From Comamonadaceae bacterium (GTDB lineage Bacteria > Pseudomonadota > Gammaproteobacteria > Burkholderiales > Burkholderiaceae_C): a stretch of DNA of 7,505 bases. Both the position numbers and the translations under genes were made by a program. Numbering within the stretch: the first letter of the stretch is position 1; every line of letters begins with the position of its first letter. The stretch spans positions 1 to 7,505 of the forward strand of contig CANHKH010000159.1 in NCBI GenBank assembly GCA_947460165.1, in the 5' to 3' direction. Under the pieces are notes generated by a model. It did not search any database. It was not told the origin of the DNA and worked only from the letters and a program-made list of their open reading frames with translations. This document shows, one piece after another, positions 1-6,641 of the stretch.

Positions 1-2
1 AC

Positions 3-80
3 AAGTTGGTGGACATCTCGCCCTTGGCATTGCGCATGAGCAGTCCGTTCAACGCGGGTTATTGGCTCGCTGCTGCTTGA
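3..80 (+). CDS. Unidentified 3' end of a gene cut by the left edge (tentative)
   Basis: An open frame enters from the left edge and stops at TGA 78-80, giving about 25 residues that end in GYWLAAA. I do not recognise the protein. A plus-strand gene is supported mainly by the hairpin with a T run 43 bases past the stop, which would end its transcript and face the convergent rsmA. The case is weak: three of its four leucines are TTG, whereas CTG dominates the clear genes here. The same bases read on the minus strand give codons more typical of this genome. That frame has candidate ATG starts at 37 and 16, the second preceded by AAGG five bases upstream. Either strand is possible; plus is slightly preferred because of the terminator. 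Confidence 0.33.
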   Translation, partial: KLVDISPLALRMSSPFNAGYWLAAA

Positions 81-122
81 ATCGACCTGCGCGCGCCCCA
101 ACACCAGGGGCTTGCAATGCAC

Positions 123-156
123 CCAAGCCCGCCCTTGCGCGGGCTTGGTACTTTTT
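123..156 (+). terminator. Intrinsic terminator between the left-edge gene and rsmA
   Basis: A perfect 10-base-pair GC-rich stem (arms 123-132 and 139-148) encloses a 6-base loop and is followed by TAC and five Ts at 152-156. This is a classic factor-independent terminator for plus-strand transcription. On the minus strand the hairpin lies 20 bases past the rsmA stop, but what follows has no T run. It may therefore stop or protect the rsmA transcript only weakly. Confidence 0.75.
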
Positions 157-167
157 GGGGCTGATCC

Positions 168-929
168 TCAGCCCAAGGCCTGGACCAGCGCCACGTACTC
201 GGCAGTGGGCACTTCTTCAGCGCGGCGCTGCACATTGAAGCTGCCTGCAAAGCTGCGCTCGTCGAGCCAGCGGCCCAAGGTGTGGCGCAGCAGTTTGCGG
301 CGCTGGCTGAAAGCCACCTGCACCACTTCACTCAAGAGCTGCGCGTCCAGCACGGGCGGCTGCGCATGCGGGGTCATGCGCACCACGGCGCTGTCCACGC
401 GCGGCGGTGGGTCAAAGCTGGTGGGCGGCACAAACAACACGTCTTCCATGGCGTAGCGCCACTGCAGCATCACCGACAGCCGGCCGTAGTCGCTGGTCGA
501 GGGCGCAGCCACCATGCGGTCTATGACCTCTTTTTGCAGCATGAAGTGCTGGTCTTGCACCACATCAGCCACCTCCAGCAAATGAAAAAGAATGGGGGTG
601 GAAATGTTGTACGGCAGGTTGCCAACGATGCGCAAACCGGTGGTGCCCAAGCGCGTGGCCAGGGCCCTGAAGTCGACCTTGAGCACGTCCGACTCCACCA
701 CTTCCAGCTGCGGGTGGGTGCGCAGCTGGGCGGCCAGATCGCGGTCCAGCTCGATGACCGTCAGCCGCCCCAGCCGCTCGACCAAAGGCTGTGTGAGGGC
801 GGCCAAGCCCGGGCCGATTTCCACCATGGGCTGGCCTGGCCGGGGATCTATGGCGCGAACAATCTCATCAATGATGCCGCCGTCGGTCAAAAAATGCTGA
901 CCAAAGCGCTTGCGGGCGATGTGCTTCAA
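168..929 (-). CDS. rsmA: 16S rRNA dimethyladenosine transferase RsmA (KsgA)
   Basis: RsmA uses S-adenosylmethionine to dimethylate the two adjacent adenines A1518 and A1519 in helix 45 of 16S rRNA, a late step in 30S maturation; its loss gives kasugamycin resistance. The product is about 253 residues. It opens with KHIARKRFGQHFL, the family's N-terminal signature, followed by the SAM-binding motif VEIGPGLAALT (36-46), the acidic VIELDRDL (58-65) and the catalytic NLPYN (104-108). VPPTSFDPPPRVDSAVVRM and FSQRRKLLRHTLG then mark the C-terminal domain. The start is chosen as TTG at 929-927 because the signature begins there. The only in-frame ATGs are residue 35, inside the SAM domain, and one at 1118, deep inside surA. 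The gene begins 13 bases after the surA stop with no clear Shine-Dalgarno sequence, which suggests translational coupling. Family identity is secure; the exact start is less so. Confidence 0.96.
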   Translation of the reverse strand: MKHIARKRFGQHFLTDGGIIDEIVRAIDPRPGQPMVEIGPGLAALTQPLVERLGRLTVIELDRDLAAQLRTHPQLEVVESDVLKVDFRALATRLGTTGLRIVGNLPYNISTPILFHLLEVADVVQDQHFMLQKEVIDRMVAAPSTSDYGRLSVMLQWRYAMEDVLFVPPTSFDPPPRVDSAVVRMTPHAQPPVLDAQLLSEVVQVAFSQRRKLLRHTLGRWLDERSFAGSFNVQRRAEEVPTAEYVALVQALG

Positions 930-942
930 GGGCAGGCCCGGC

Positions 943-2313
943 TCATTGGGGCGGATCGCGGAATTCGACGTAGGCGCGGCCGCGCAAGTCCTGCAGAAAA
1001 ACGCGCAGGGCTTCTTCGGTTTTTTCTTCGCGCAGCTCACGGCGTGCCAGTTCCCGGCGGTCACGGTCTGACAGCTGCACCTCGCGGCGCTCCAGCACGC
1101 CAATGAGGTGCAGGCCAAAGCGCGACTGCAGGGGGTCAGAGAGCTGCCCAGGCCTGAGCATGTCCATCACCTGCTCGAACTCTGGCACAAAAGCGCCTGG
1201 CGAGGTCCAGCCCAAATCGCCGCCGCTCTGGGCCGAGCCATCCTCGCTGAACTCGCGCGCCAGTTGTGCAAAGTCGGCCTGGCCGGCCTCAATGCGACGC
1301 TTGAATTCAACCAAGCGCTGGCGGGCCTGGCCCTCGCTCAAGCGTGGGCTGGGTTTGAGCAAAATATGGCGCGCCCGGGTTTGGGTGATGGTGCTCAGCT
1401 GTTCGCCCGCCTGCTTTTTGTCCAGCAACTTGAGCAAGTGAAAGCCCGCGCCGCTGCGCACCGGCCCAGTCACCCCGCCCACCGGCAAGGGTCCCACCGC
1501 GTCCACAAAGAGCGGGGGATAGCGCTCGGCGCTGCGCAAACCCAACTCACCGCCATTGGCGCCGTCGCTGGCTTCGGACAACTCCTTGGCCAGCGCCGCG
1601 AAATCGGCGCCACTGTCCAGGCGCTGGCGAATTTGGCGCGCCCGAGCTTCCAGGATGGCCAGCTGCGCTGGGCTGGCGCCCTCGGGCACGGCCACCAGGA
1701 TCTGCGCGATGTTGAGCTCCACCGGGCCGCTGGCGAGCTCGGACTTTTTGTCGGCCAAGAAGCGGTCCACATCTTGCTCGCTCACCCGCACCCGCCCCTC
1801 GACCTCGCGCTCCCGCAGGCGAGCGAGCAGCAGTTCATCGCGCAAATCTTGGCGAAAACGCTCAAAGCTCAGACCATCGCTGGCCATGCGCCGTCGCAAC
1901 TCGGCCATGCCGACTTGATTTTGGCGGGCCACATCTTCTGCGGCCTGGTCCACGGCTTCATCCGAGACGCGAATGCCGCCCTCGCGCGCGGCTTGGAGCT
2001 GCGCGCGCTCAGAAATCAAGCGCTCTAGCACCAGGCGTGCGAACTCGTCCCGCGGCGGCACGGGTCTGCCCTGCATGGCCAACTGAGGCACCAGACGCTG
2101 CATGCGGCTGAGCAGCTCTTGGTTGGTGATGGGCTCGGAATTGACCACGGCGACGATGAAATCGGCAGAGCGCACACCGGACGACACCTCGCCTTGAGCC
2201 TGGGCCTGGACCAGTGCTGGCCAGATCAGGCAGGCCGCGCTGCACAGCGCGGCAAGGCCGGCCCTGTGCGCAAAGGCCAGGGTGAAGGAAGGCGCAAATA
2301 CAGACTTATTCAT
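943..2313 (-). CDS. surA: Periplasmic chaperone and peptidyl-prolyl isomerase SurA
   Basis: SurA binds unfolded outer-membrane proteins in the periplasm and delivers them to the BAM complex; LptD is a known client in enterobacteria. The product is 456 residues. A signal peptide covers about 1-39, with a hydrophobic core near 18-35 and likely cleavage after VQA (37) or AQA (39). A SurA N-terminal chaperone domain follows (about 50-195), with the characteristic FIVAVVNSEPIT opening. Two parvulin domains lie at about 199-300 (opening NIAQILVAVP) and 312-410 (opening TRARHILLK, with GGDLGW and the closing FGLHLIGV). A charged C-terminal helix (411-456) completes the core chaperone module. Both isomerase domains look intact. 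The ATG at 2313 was chosen over an upstream extension to 2373 because a proper signal peptide starts there and the extension lies in lptD. The gene overlaps the lptD end by 8 bases, so translation is probably coupled. Confidence 0.96.
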   Translation of the reverse strand: MNKSVFAPSFTLAFAHRAGLAALCSAACLIWPALVQAQAQGEVSSGVRSADFIVAVVNSEPITNQELLSRMQRLVPQLAMQGRPVPPRDEFARLVLERLISERAQLQAAREGGIRVSDEAVDQAAEDVARQNQVGMAELRRRMASDGLSFERFRQDLRDELLLARLREREVEGRVRVSEQDVDRFLADKKSELASGPVELNIAQILVAVPEGASPAQLAILEARARQIRQRLDSGADFAALAKELSEASDGANGGELGLRSAERYPPLFVDAVGPLPVGGVTGPVRSGAGFHLLKLLDKKQAGEQLSTITQTRARHILLKPSPRLSEGQARQRLVEFKRRIEAGQADFAQLAREFSEDGSAQSGGDLGWTSPGAFVPEFEQVMDMLRPGQLSDPLQSRFGLHLIGVLERREVQLSDRDRRELARRELREEKTEEALRVFLQDLRGRAYVEFRDPPQ

Positions 2314-4732
2314 AGTTGGTGAAGCGACTCGGCAAGCTGACTTGGTCTCGCAGCAATTGGTAGCGGGGCACATTCGCGCGGAGCACAGACAGTGGATTGT
2401 TGCCGATGCGCGAGAACCCTATGAATTCAAGCTGAAACATGAGTTGCGTGTTGGTCGAGGTGGTGCCCCTGGTGGAGCGCTGCAGCACAGCGCGCCCTAT
2501 CCAGCAGCAGCCGTCGTATTCCAGGCCGACCACGCTGTCAACCAGTTTGCCGTCGGTCATGCTGTAGTTCAAGCGCCCCACGCTGTACCAGCGCCGCCCG
2601 CCCTGGCCCTGGCCGGCCCCCAGTTCTTGGCCACGGTCGCCCCACAGGTCGTTGATCGGCCACTGCCAGCCCAGGTCCACCTGCTGGCTGCCCGCATCGG
2701 TGGGCGTGAGCGGCCGCTGGCGCTTGTAGGAGGTGCTCAGCACGCGGTAAAAACTGGGGTTGTAGCGTGCGCTCAAGCTGCTGCGCTGGGACTCGCCCAG
2801 CTTGGGGTTGTACTGGGTGTTCAAGTTCAGCGCCCACTGGGCGTTCCAGTTCAAGGTGCCTGACAGCAGCACATCGCTCAAGCGCTCGGTGTTGACGGGC
2901 GCTGAGCCGCCGTTGAGCGTGACGCGCTGGTCGGCAAAACGAATGCGCTGGGCCACACCCAGCCGCACGCTTTCGGCGCCCGTCTCGGGCTGCAGCAGCC
3001 GCGAGACCGCACCCAAGGTGAGCAAGTTGGCGTCAGAGATGCGGTCCTGGCCAATGAAGCTGTTCTCGGCAAACAAGCTGGCAAAGCTGAAACTGTTTTC
3101 AGCGCTGTCGTAGTTGGGCAAAAGACTTTGGTTGCGGTAAGGCGTGTACACATAAAACGCCCGCGGCTCCAGGGTTTGAACAAAGTCGCGGCCAAAGAAA
3201 AGCGCGTTGCGCTCGAACTGCAAGCCACTGTCCACACTGAAGGTGGGCACCACGCGCGCGGCCGAAGCGCTGCCGTTCCAGATTTCGCCATAGCTGTACT
3301 GAGTGGCGTGCAGCTGCAGCTTGGGCACCACAAAACCGGCCGGCCGCACCCACGGCCGGCTCAGCTGAGCACGGGCGACAAACCGGTCGGCATTGGTCTG
3401 CGCCGTGAGGGCACGGGCCGCTTGAAAGCGCGTGAAGTCGGACTCCACCGACCAGTCCAGCCCGCCCAGCCCGGCCACCGGCACGTCGGTCAAGCCGTAA
3501 CGCACGGTGAGCTGGGGCAGGCGGTCGTAAGGCGGGGTGATGACCGAGTCCACCGCCTGCAGGGTCTGCCACGACAAGGCGCGCAAGGCCACCGACCAGT
3601 CCTCACGGCTCCAGGACAGGCGCGAATCGTTGGGCAGCAAGCGCTGCGTCAGCGCCTTGTTCTGTCGTGGGAAATCGCGCCAATAGTTGTCGTCACTGAC
3701 GCGGTTGAGGTTCAAGCCGTAGGCCAAGCTTCCACCGGCCAAGGCCGCCGACCGGGTTCCTTCATGCTGCAGGCTGTAAGACCAGCGGTCTTGTTGAGAG
3801 AGCCGGTCATTGGCCAGGGTGTTGAGCCGCAAAGTGCCTCGGTCCTGCGGCTCCAGGTAGCGAAACTCTGTGCCTAAGTCCAGGCCGCGCTTGCTCATCA
3901 CAGTGGGCGTGAGGGTCGCATCGCGGTTGGGCGCGATGTCCAGGTAAAAAGGCATGGCCAGGCTAAAGCCACTGGTGGTGTCCAGCGCGTAAGTCGGCGG
4001 CAGCAAGCCGGACTTGCGCTTGTCGCTCAGCGGAAAACTGATGCTGCCGCCCCATGACAACAGCGGCACATCTTGAAACCGCAGCACCGGCTTGTAAGCC
4101 TGGCCCACCTCGGCGTCCAGGTCAAAGTACATGCGCTCGGCCCTGAACTCCCAGGCCGGCTTCCAGCTCGCTTCGTTGTCGCGCTCGCAGGTGGTGTAGC
4201 TAGCCTGGTGCGCCACCAAGCGCTGCTCGCCCAAAAAGTCGATGCGGCGGGCCTGGCCATTCGCGCCGCCGCGAAACACATAGCGCGGCTGGTCAAAAAA
4301 GCCTTCAAAGGTGTCCAAACTGAGGTCCAACTCGCTGCCTGAGAACACATTGCCCGAGCTTTGCAAGCGCACCGGCCCTTGGGTGGTGATGCGCTGGCGC
4401 AGCGCCTCTAAATCGATGCGGTCGGCGCGTATGCCCGTGCCCGCGCGCCGCAGCTCGGCCCGGCCGTCCAGGGTGGTACGCACATCGGCTTGGCTGGTGA
4501 TGCGCTCGCCAAACACAAAAGTCGGGGCTTGCCGACTCTCAGGGGGGAGCTTTTCAGACAGCTGCAAGGAAGGCCGCAGCTTCAGCGGCGGCTCATCGGG
4601 CTGTGCGGAAATGGGGGTAGGAAGCGGGGCCGGCGTCTGGGCCTGAGCCGCTGGCAGGCCAAACCTGGCCAGACCGAACAAGACAATGCCGACCGACCAT
4701 GGAAGAAAACGCGAGCATGAAACCGAGTGCAT
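2306..4732 (-). CDS. lptD: LPS-assembly outer-membrane protein LptD
   Basis: LptD forms, with the lipoprotein LptE, the outer-membrane translocon that inserts LPS into the outer leaflet. The product is 808 residues, close to the family's usual length. A signal peptide ends near residue 31 (AAQA, then QT). A proline-rich linker leads to the OstA-type beta-jellyroll (about 72-180, opening with TFVFGERI). The large C-terminal beta-barrel includes the family hallmark LEPRAFYVYTPYRNQ (521-535) followed by LLPNYDSAENSFSF. Conserved cysteines are C182 (YTTCERDN) and the pair C742-C743 (DGCCWIG), matching E. coli C173 and C724-C725. No cysteine is seen at the mature N-terminus, where E. coli has C31. 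The ATG at 4732 gives a signal peptide at once; an ATG at 4801 would overlap the divergent gene. It is first in the lptD-surA-rsmA unit. Confidence 0.97.
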   Translation of the reverse strand: MHSVSCSRFLPWSVGIVLFGLARFGLPAAQAQTPAPLPTPISAQPDEPPLKLRPSLQLSEKLPPESRQAPTFVFGERITSQADVRTTLDGRAELRRAGTGIRADRIDLEALRQRITTQGPVRLQSSGNVFSGSELDLSLDTFEGFFDQPRYVFRGGANGQARRIDFLGEQRLVAHQASYTTCERDNEASWKPAWEFRAERMYFDLDAEVGQAYKPVLRFQDVPLLSWGGSISFPLSDKRKSGLLPPTYALDTTSGFSLAMPFYLDIAPNRDATLTPTVMSKRGLDLGTEFRYLEPQDRGTLRLNTLANDRLSQQDRWSYSLQHEGTRSAALAGGSLAYGLNLNRVSDDNYWRDFPRQNKALTQRLLPNDSRLSWSREDWSVALRALSWQTLQAVDSVITPPYDRLPQLTVRYGLTDVPVAGLGGLDWSVESDFTRFQAARALTAQTNADRFVARAQLSRPWVRPAGFVVPKLQLHATQYSYGEIWNGSASAARVVPTFSVDSGLQFERNALFFGRDFVQTLEPRAFYVYTPYRNQSLLPNYDSAENSFSFASLFAENSFIGQDRISDANLLTLGAVSRLLQPETGAESVRLGVAQRIRFADQRVTLNGGSAPVNTERLSDVLLSGTLNWNAQWALNLNTQYNPKLGESQRSSLSARYNPSFYRVLSTSYKRQRPLTPTDAGSQQVDLGWQWPINDLWGDRGQELGAGQGQGGRRWYSVGRLNYSMTDGKLVDSVVGLEYDGCCWIGRAVLQRSTRGTTSTNTQLMFQLEFIGFSRIGNNPLSVLRANVPRYQLLRDQVSLPSRFTNYE

Positions 4733-4788
4733 CGTGAAATATGAGATAAAACCCGGTGTCGAATTCTTGCAATTATCACCGAGCCCCC
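4733..4788. promoter_or_regulatory. Divergent promoter gap between lptD and the AmgK-like kinase
   Basis: The 56 bases between the two divergent starts are clearly richer in A and T than the flanking genes and must hold the start signals for both units unless promoters lie inside the genes. On the minus strand, TTGCAA (4772-4767) followed 18 bases later by TATCTC (4748-4743) is a possible but weak sigma-70 pair for lptD. On the plus strand, GATAAA (4745-4750) or AATTAT (4771-4776) could be a -10 box, with no good -35 element. TTGCAA and the adjacent GAATTC are both self-complementary. I see no clear sigma-E site, although lptD and surA respond to sigma-E in E. coli. The presence of promoters is inferred from gene orientation; the individual boxes are guesses. 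Confidence 0.5.
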
Positions 4789-5922
4789 ATGATGCCTTCA
4801 ACTGATCCGTCCGCCCCAGCGGCCGAGAATCCCGCCCCCTCCAGCCCCGCCGTGACTTGGACCGATGCGGCGCGCGCTGGCCAGTTTGACGCCTGGCTGC
4901 ACAGCCTGGCCGGCCCGCACGCGCTGGACATCGCCAGCGTGCGCCCGGCCTCGGCCGACGCCAGCTTTCGCCGCTACCTGCGCGTGAACACCACCGCGGG
5001 CGAGAGCCGCATCATCATGGACGCGCCGCCCAGCCACGAAAACTGCGCGCCCTTTGTGCAAGTGGCCCAGCTCATGCACAGCGCCGGCCTGCGCGCCCCC
5101 GAGGTGCTGGCCTGGGACCCGCCGCAGGGCTTTATGCTGCTGCCCGATTTGGGCACGCACACCATGATGCAGCTGCTCGCGCAAGGCCACACCGAGCGCA
5201 CACCCCTGCGCGGCGAGCTGGCGCACGACCTGTACTTGAACGCGGTGGACGCATTGATCCGCTGGCAGCTGGCCTCGCGCCCCGAGGTGCTGCCGCCTTA
5301 TGACGACGCGCTGCTCTCGCGCGAGTTGGCGCTCTTTCCCGACTGGTATGTGGCCCAGCACCGGGGCCTGGCCTTGAGCCCGGCCCAACAGCAGCTGCTG
5401 GACAAGCTGTTTGAGCAGATCAAGCAACACAACCTGCAGGCCCTGGGCGGGGCGCGGGTGTTTGTGCACCGCGACTTCATGCCGCGCAACCTCATGGTGG
5501 ACCCGGCTGACCCACTCGCGCCGCTGGGCGTGCTGGACTTTCAAGACGCGGTGTACGGTCCCATCAGCTACGACATCGCCAGCCTCATGCGCGATGCTTT
5601 TTTGAGCTGGGACGAGGAATTTGTGCTCGACATCACCGTGCGTTACTGGCAACAAGCCCGCGCAGCCGGCCTGCCCGTGGGCGACGACTTTGGCGAGTTT
5701 TATGCAGCGGTCGAATGGATGGGCCTGCAGCGCCACCTCAAAATCTTGGGCATCTTCGCCCGCCTGACCCTGCGCGACGGCAAGCCCCAGTACCTGGCAG
5801 ACACGCCGCGCTTTGTGGCCTACGTGCGCAGCACCGCTTCGCGCTACCGCCAGCTCGGCCCCCTCATGCACTTGCTGGAACAGATTGAAGGCAGCGCCGT
5901 GCAAGCGGGCTACACCTTCTGA
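4789..5922 (+). CDS. amgK: AmgK-type aminoglycoside-phosphotransferase-fold kinase, probable MurNAc/GlcNAc anomeric kinase
   Basis: The closest known role is AmgK, a cytoplasmic kinase that phosphorylates the anomeric carbon of N-acetylmuramate or N-acetylglucosamine so that MurU can make UDP-sugars during peptidoglycan recycling. The product is 377 residues. It has an ATP-loop-like segment DASFRRYLRV (57-66) and a following MDAPPSHE stretch typical of this group. The catalytic motif HRDFMPRN carries H227, D229 and N234, and the metal-binding aspartate is D250 in GVLDFQDAVYGP. The ATG at 4789 (a second follows at 4792) is preceded by a weak GAG. A GTG at 4756 in the same frame would extend into the divergent promoter gap and is less likely. 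Standing divergent to lptD, as in pseudomonads, supports the AmgK call. MurU does not follow, so substrate assignment rests on family and context only. The fold is near certain. Confidence 0.8.
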   Translation: MMPSTDPSAPAAENPAPSSPAVTWTDAARAGQFDAWLHSLAGPHALDIASVRPASADASFRRYLRVNTTAGESRIIMDAPPSHENCAPFVQVAQLMHSAGLRAPEVLAWDPPQGFMLLPDLGTHTMMQLLAQGHTERTPLRGELAHDLYLNAVDALIRWQLASRPEVLPPYDDALLSRELALFPDWYVAQHRGLALSPAQQQLLDKLFEQIKQHNLQALGGARVFVHRDFMPRNLMVDPADPLAPLGVLDFQDAVYGPISYDIASLMRDAFLSWDEEFVLDITVRYWQQARAAGLPVGDDFGEFYAAVEWMGLQRHLKILGIFARLTLRDGKPQYLADTPRFVAYVRSTASRYRQLGPLMHLLEQIEGSAVQAGYTF

Positions 5923-6641
5923 TGCCGCGCTTTTTTGTGGACCTGCCCCTGAGCGCCGGGGCCGAGCTGGCGCTGCCTGCGGGTGCGGCCCGCCATGTGC
6001 AGGTGCTGCGCCTGCAGCCTGGCCGCCACATCACGCTGTTCAACGGCCAAGGCGGCCAATGGCAAGCCAGCATCACGCACATGGGCCGCAGCGAAGTGAG
6101 TGTGCAAATAGACACGCACCAAGCCATTGAACGCGAAGCCCCCCGCCGCGTGCACCTGGCCCTGGGCATGCCCGCCAACGAGCGCATGGACTGGCTGGTG
6201 GAAAAAGCCGGCGAGCTGGGCGCGGCCAGCGTGCAGCCCCTGCACACCGCCCACAGCGTGATGCGCTTGGCGGCCGAGCGCGCCAGCAAAAAGCAGCAGC
6301 ACTGGCAACAGGTGGCCGTGGCCGCCTGCGAGCAGTGCGGCGGCAACCGGGTGCCTGCCGTGCATGCGGTCCAAGACCTGGGCACTTGGCTGGCCAGTCC
6401 ACCAACCCACGCGCCGCTGCGCTGCGTGCTGTCTTTGGCGGAGGGCGCACAGCCTTTGGCTCAGCTGCTGGCGGCCCACCCAGGTGCAGAGGTGGTTTTT
6501 TTAAGCGGCCCTGAAGGCGGGCTGTCAGCCAGTGAAGACGCGCAAGCCCGTGAGGCGGGTTTTTGGCCCGTCACCCTGGGGCCACGCGTGCTGCGGGCCG
6601 AAACAGCGGCGCTGGCGGCCTTGGTGCAAGCGCTGGCATGA
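5922..6641 (+). CDS. rsmE: 16S rRNA (uracil-1498-N3)-methyltransferase RsmE
   Basis: RsmE methylates N3 of U1498 in 16S rRNA, in the decoding region of the assembled 30S subunit, using S-adenosylmethionine. The product is 239 residues, about the usual length. The N-terminal PUA-like RNA-binding domain includes ARHVQVLRLQPG (23-34). The C-terminal SPOUT domain carries LGMPANERMDWLVEKAGELG (81-100), EQCGGNRVP (137-145), FLSGPEGGLS (193-202) and LGPRVLRAETAAL (219-231); the last two form the knotted SAM-binding site. All key motifs look intact. Its ATG shares a base with the TGA of the upstream kinase gene (TGATG), so the two are co-transcribed and probably translationally coupled. No functional link to the kinase is evident; rsmE is a housekeeping gene found in varied neighbourhoods. 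Confidence 0.96.
   Translation: MPRFFVDLPLSAGAELALPAGAARHVQVLRLQPGRHITLFNGQGGQWQASITHMGRSEVSVQIDTHQAIEREAPRRVHLALGMPANERMDWLVEKAGELGAASVQPLHTAHSVMRLAAERASKKQQHWQQVAVAACEQCGGNRVPAVHAVQDLGTWLASPPTHAPLRCVLSLAEGAQPLAQLLAAHPGAEVVFLSGPEGGLSASEDAQAREAGFWPVTLGPRVLRAETAALAALVQALA

Noticed and set aside
282..1106. Plus-strand open frame across rsmA and the end of surA
   Set aside because: It crosses two well-supported minus-strand genes, lacks any family motif and has a histidine- and glutamine-rich composition typical of shadows.
930..1118. N-terminal extension of RsmA to an ATG at 1118
   Set aside because: The extra 63 residues are cysteine-rich, unlike any RsmA N-terminus, and lie wholly within surA coding sequence apart from the 13-base gap.
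1108..2028. Long plus-strand open frame opposite surA
   Set aside because: The minus-strand frame gives a complete SurA with two parvulin domains; the plus translation is low in structure and rich in alanine, leucine, glutamine and histidine, as antisense frames are.
2230..2313. Possible lipoprotein signal in SurA (cysteine at residue 28)
   Set aside because: The bases before the cysteine encode SAA, not the leucine-containing lipobox, and a standard cleavage site (VQA or AQA) follows at 37-39.
2314..2373. Extension of SurA by 20 residues
   Set aside because: It would place charged, cysteine-rich sequence before the signal peptide and extend the overlap with lptD; the ATG at 2313 gives a normal secretion signal.
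3128..3877. Plus-strand open frame opposite lptD
   Set aside because: LptD is complete on the other strand with conserved barrel signatures; this frame shows none.
4756..4788. GTG start for the AmgK-like kinase
   Set aside because: The 11 added residues have no family match, and the codons fall in the AT-rich gap that should hold the promoters; two ATG codons follow at 4789 and 4792.
4733..4801. Extension of LptD to an ATG at 4801
   Set aside because: It would run through the divergent gap into the kinase gene and put 23 non-signal residues ahead of a good signal peptide.
4798..5904. Long open frame on the minus strand opposite the AmgK-like kinase
   Set aside because: It encodes a histidine-, glutamine- and valine-rich sequence with no recognisable motif and is the antisense shadow expected from GC-rich coding DNA; the plus-strand frame carries clear kinase motifs.
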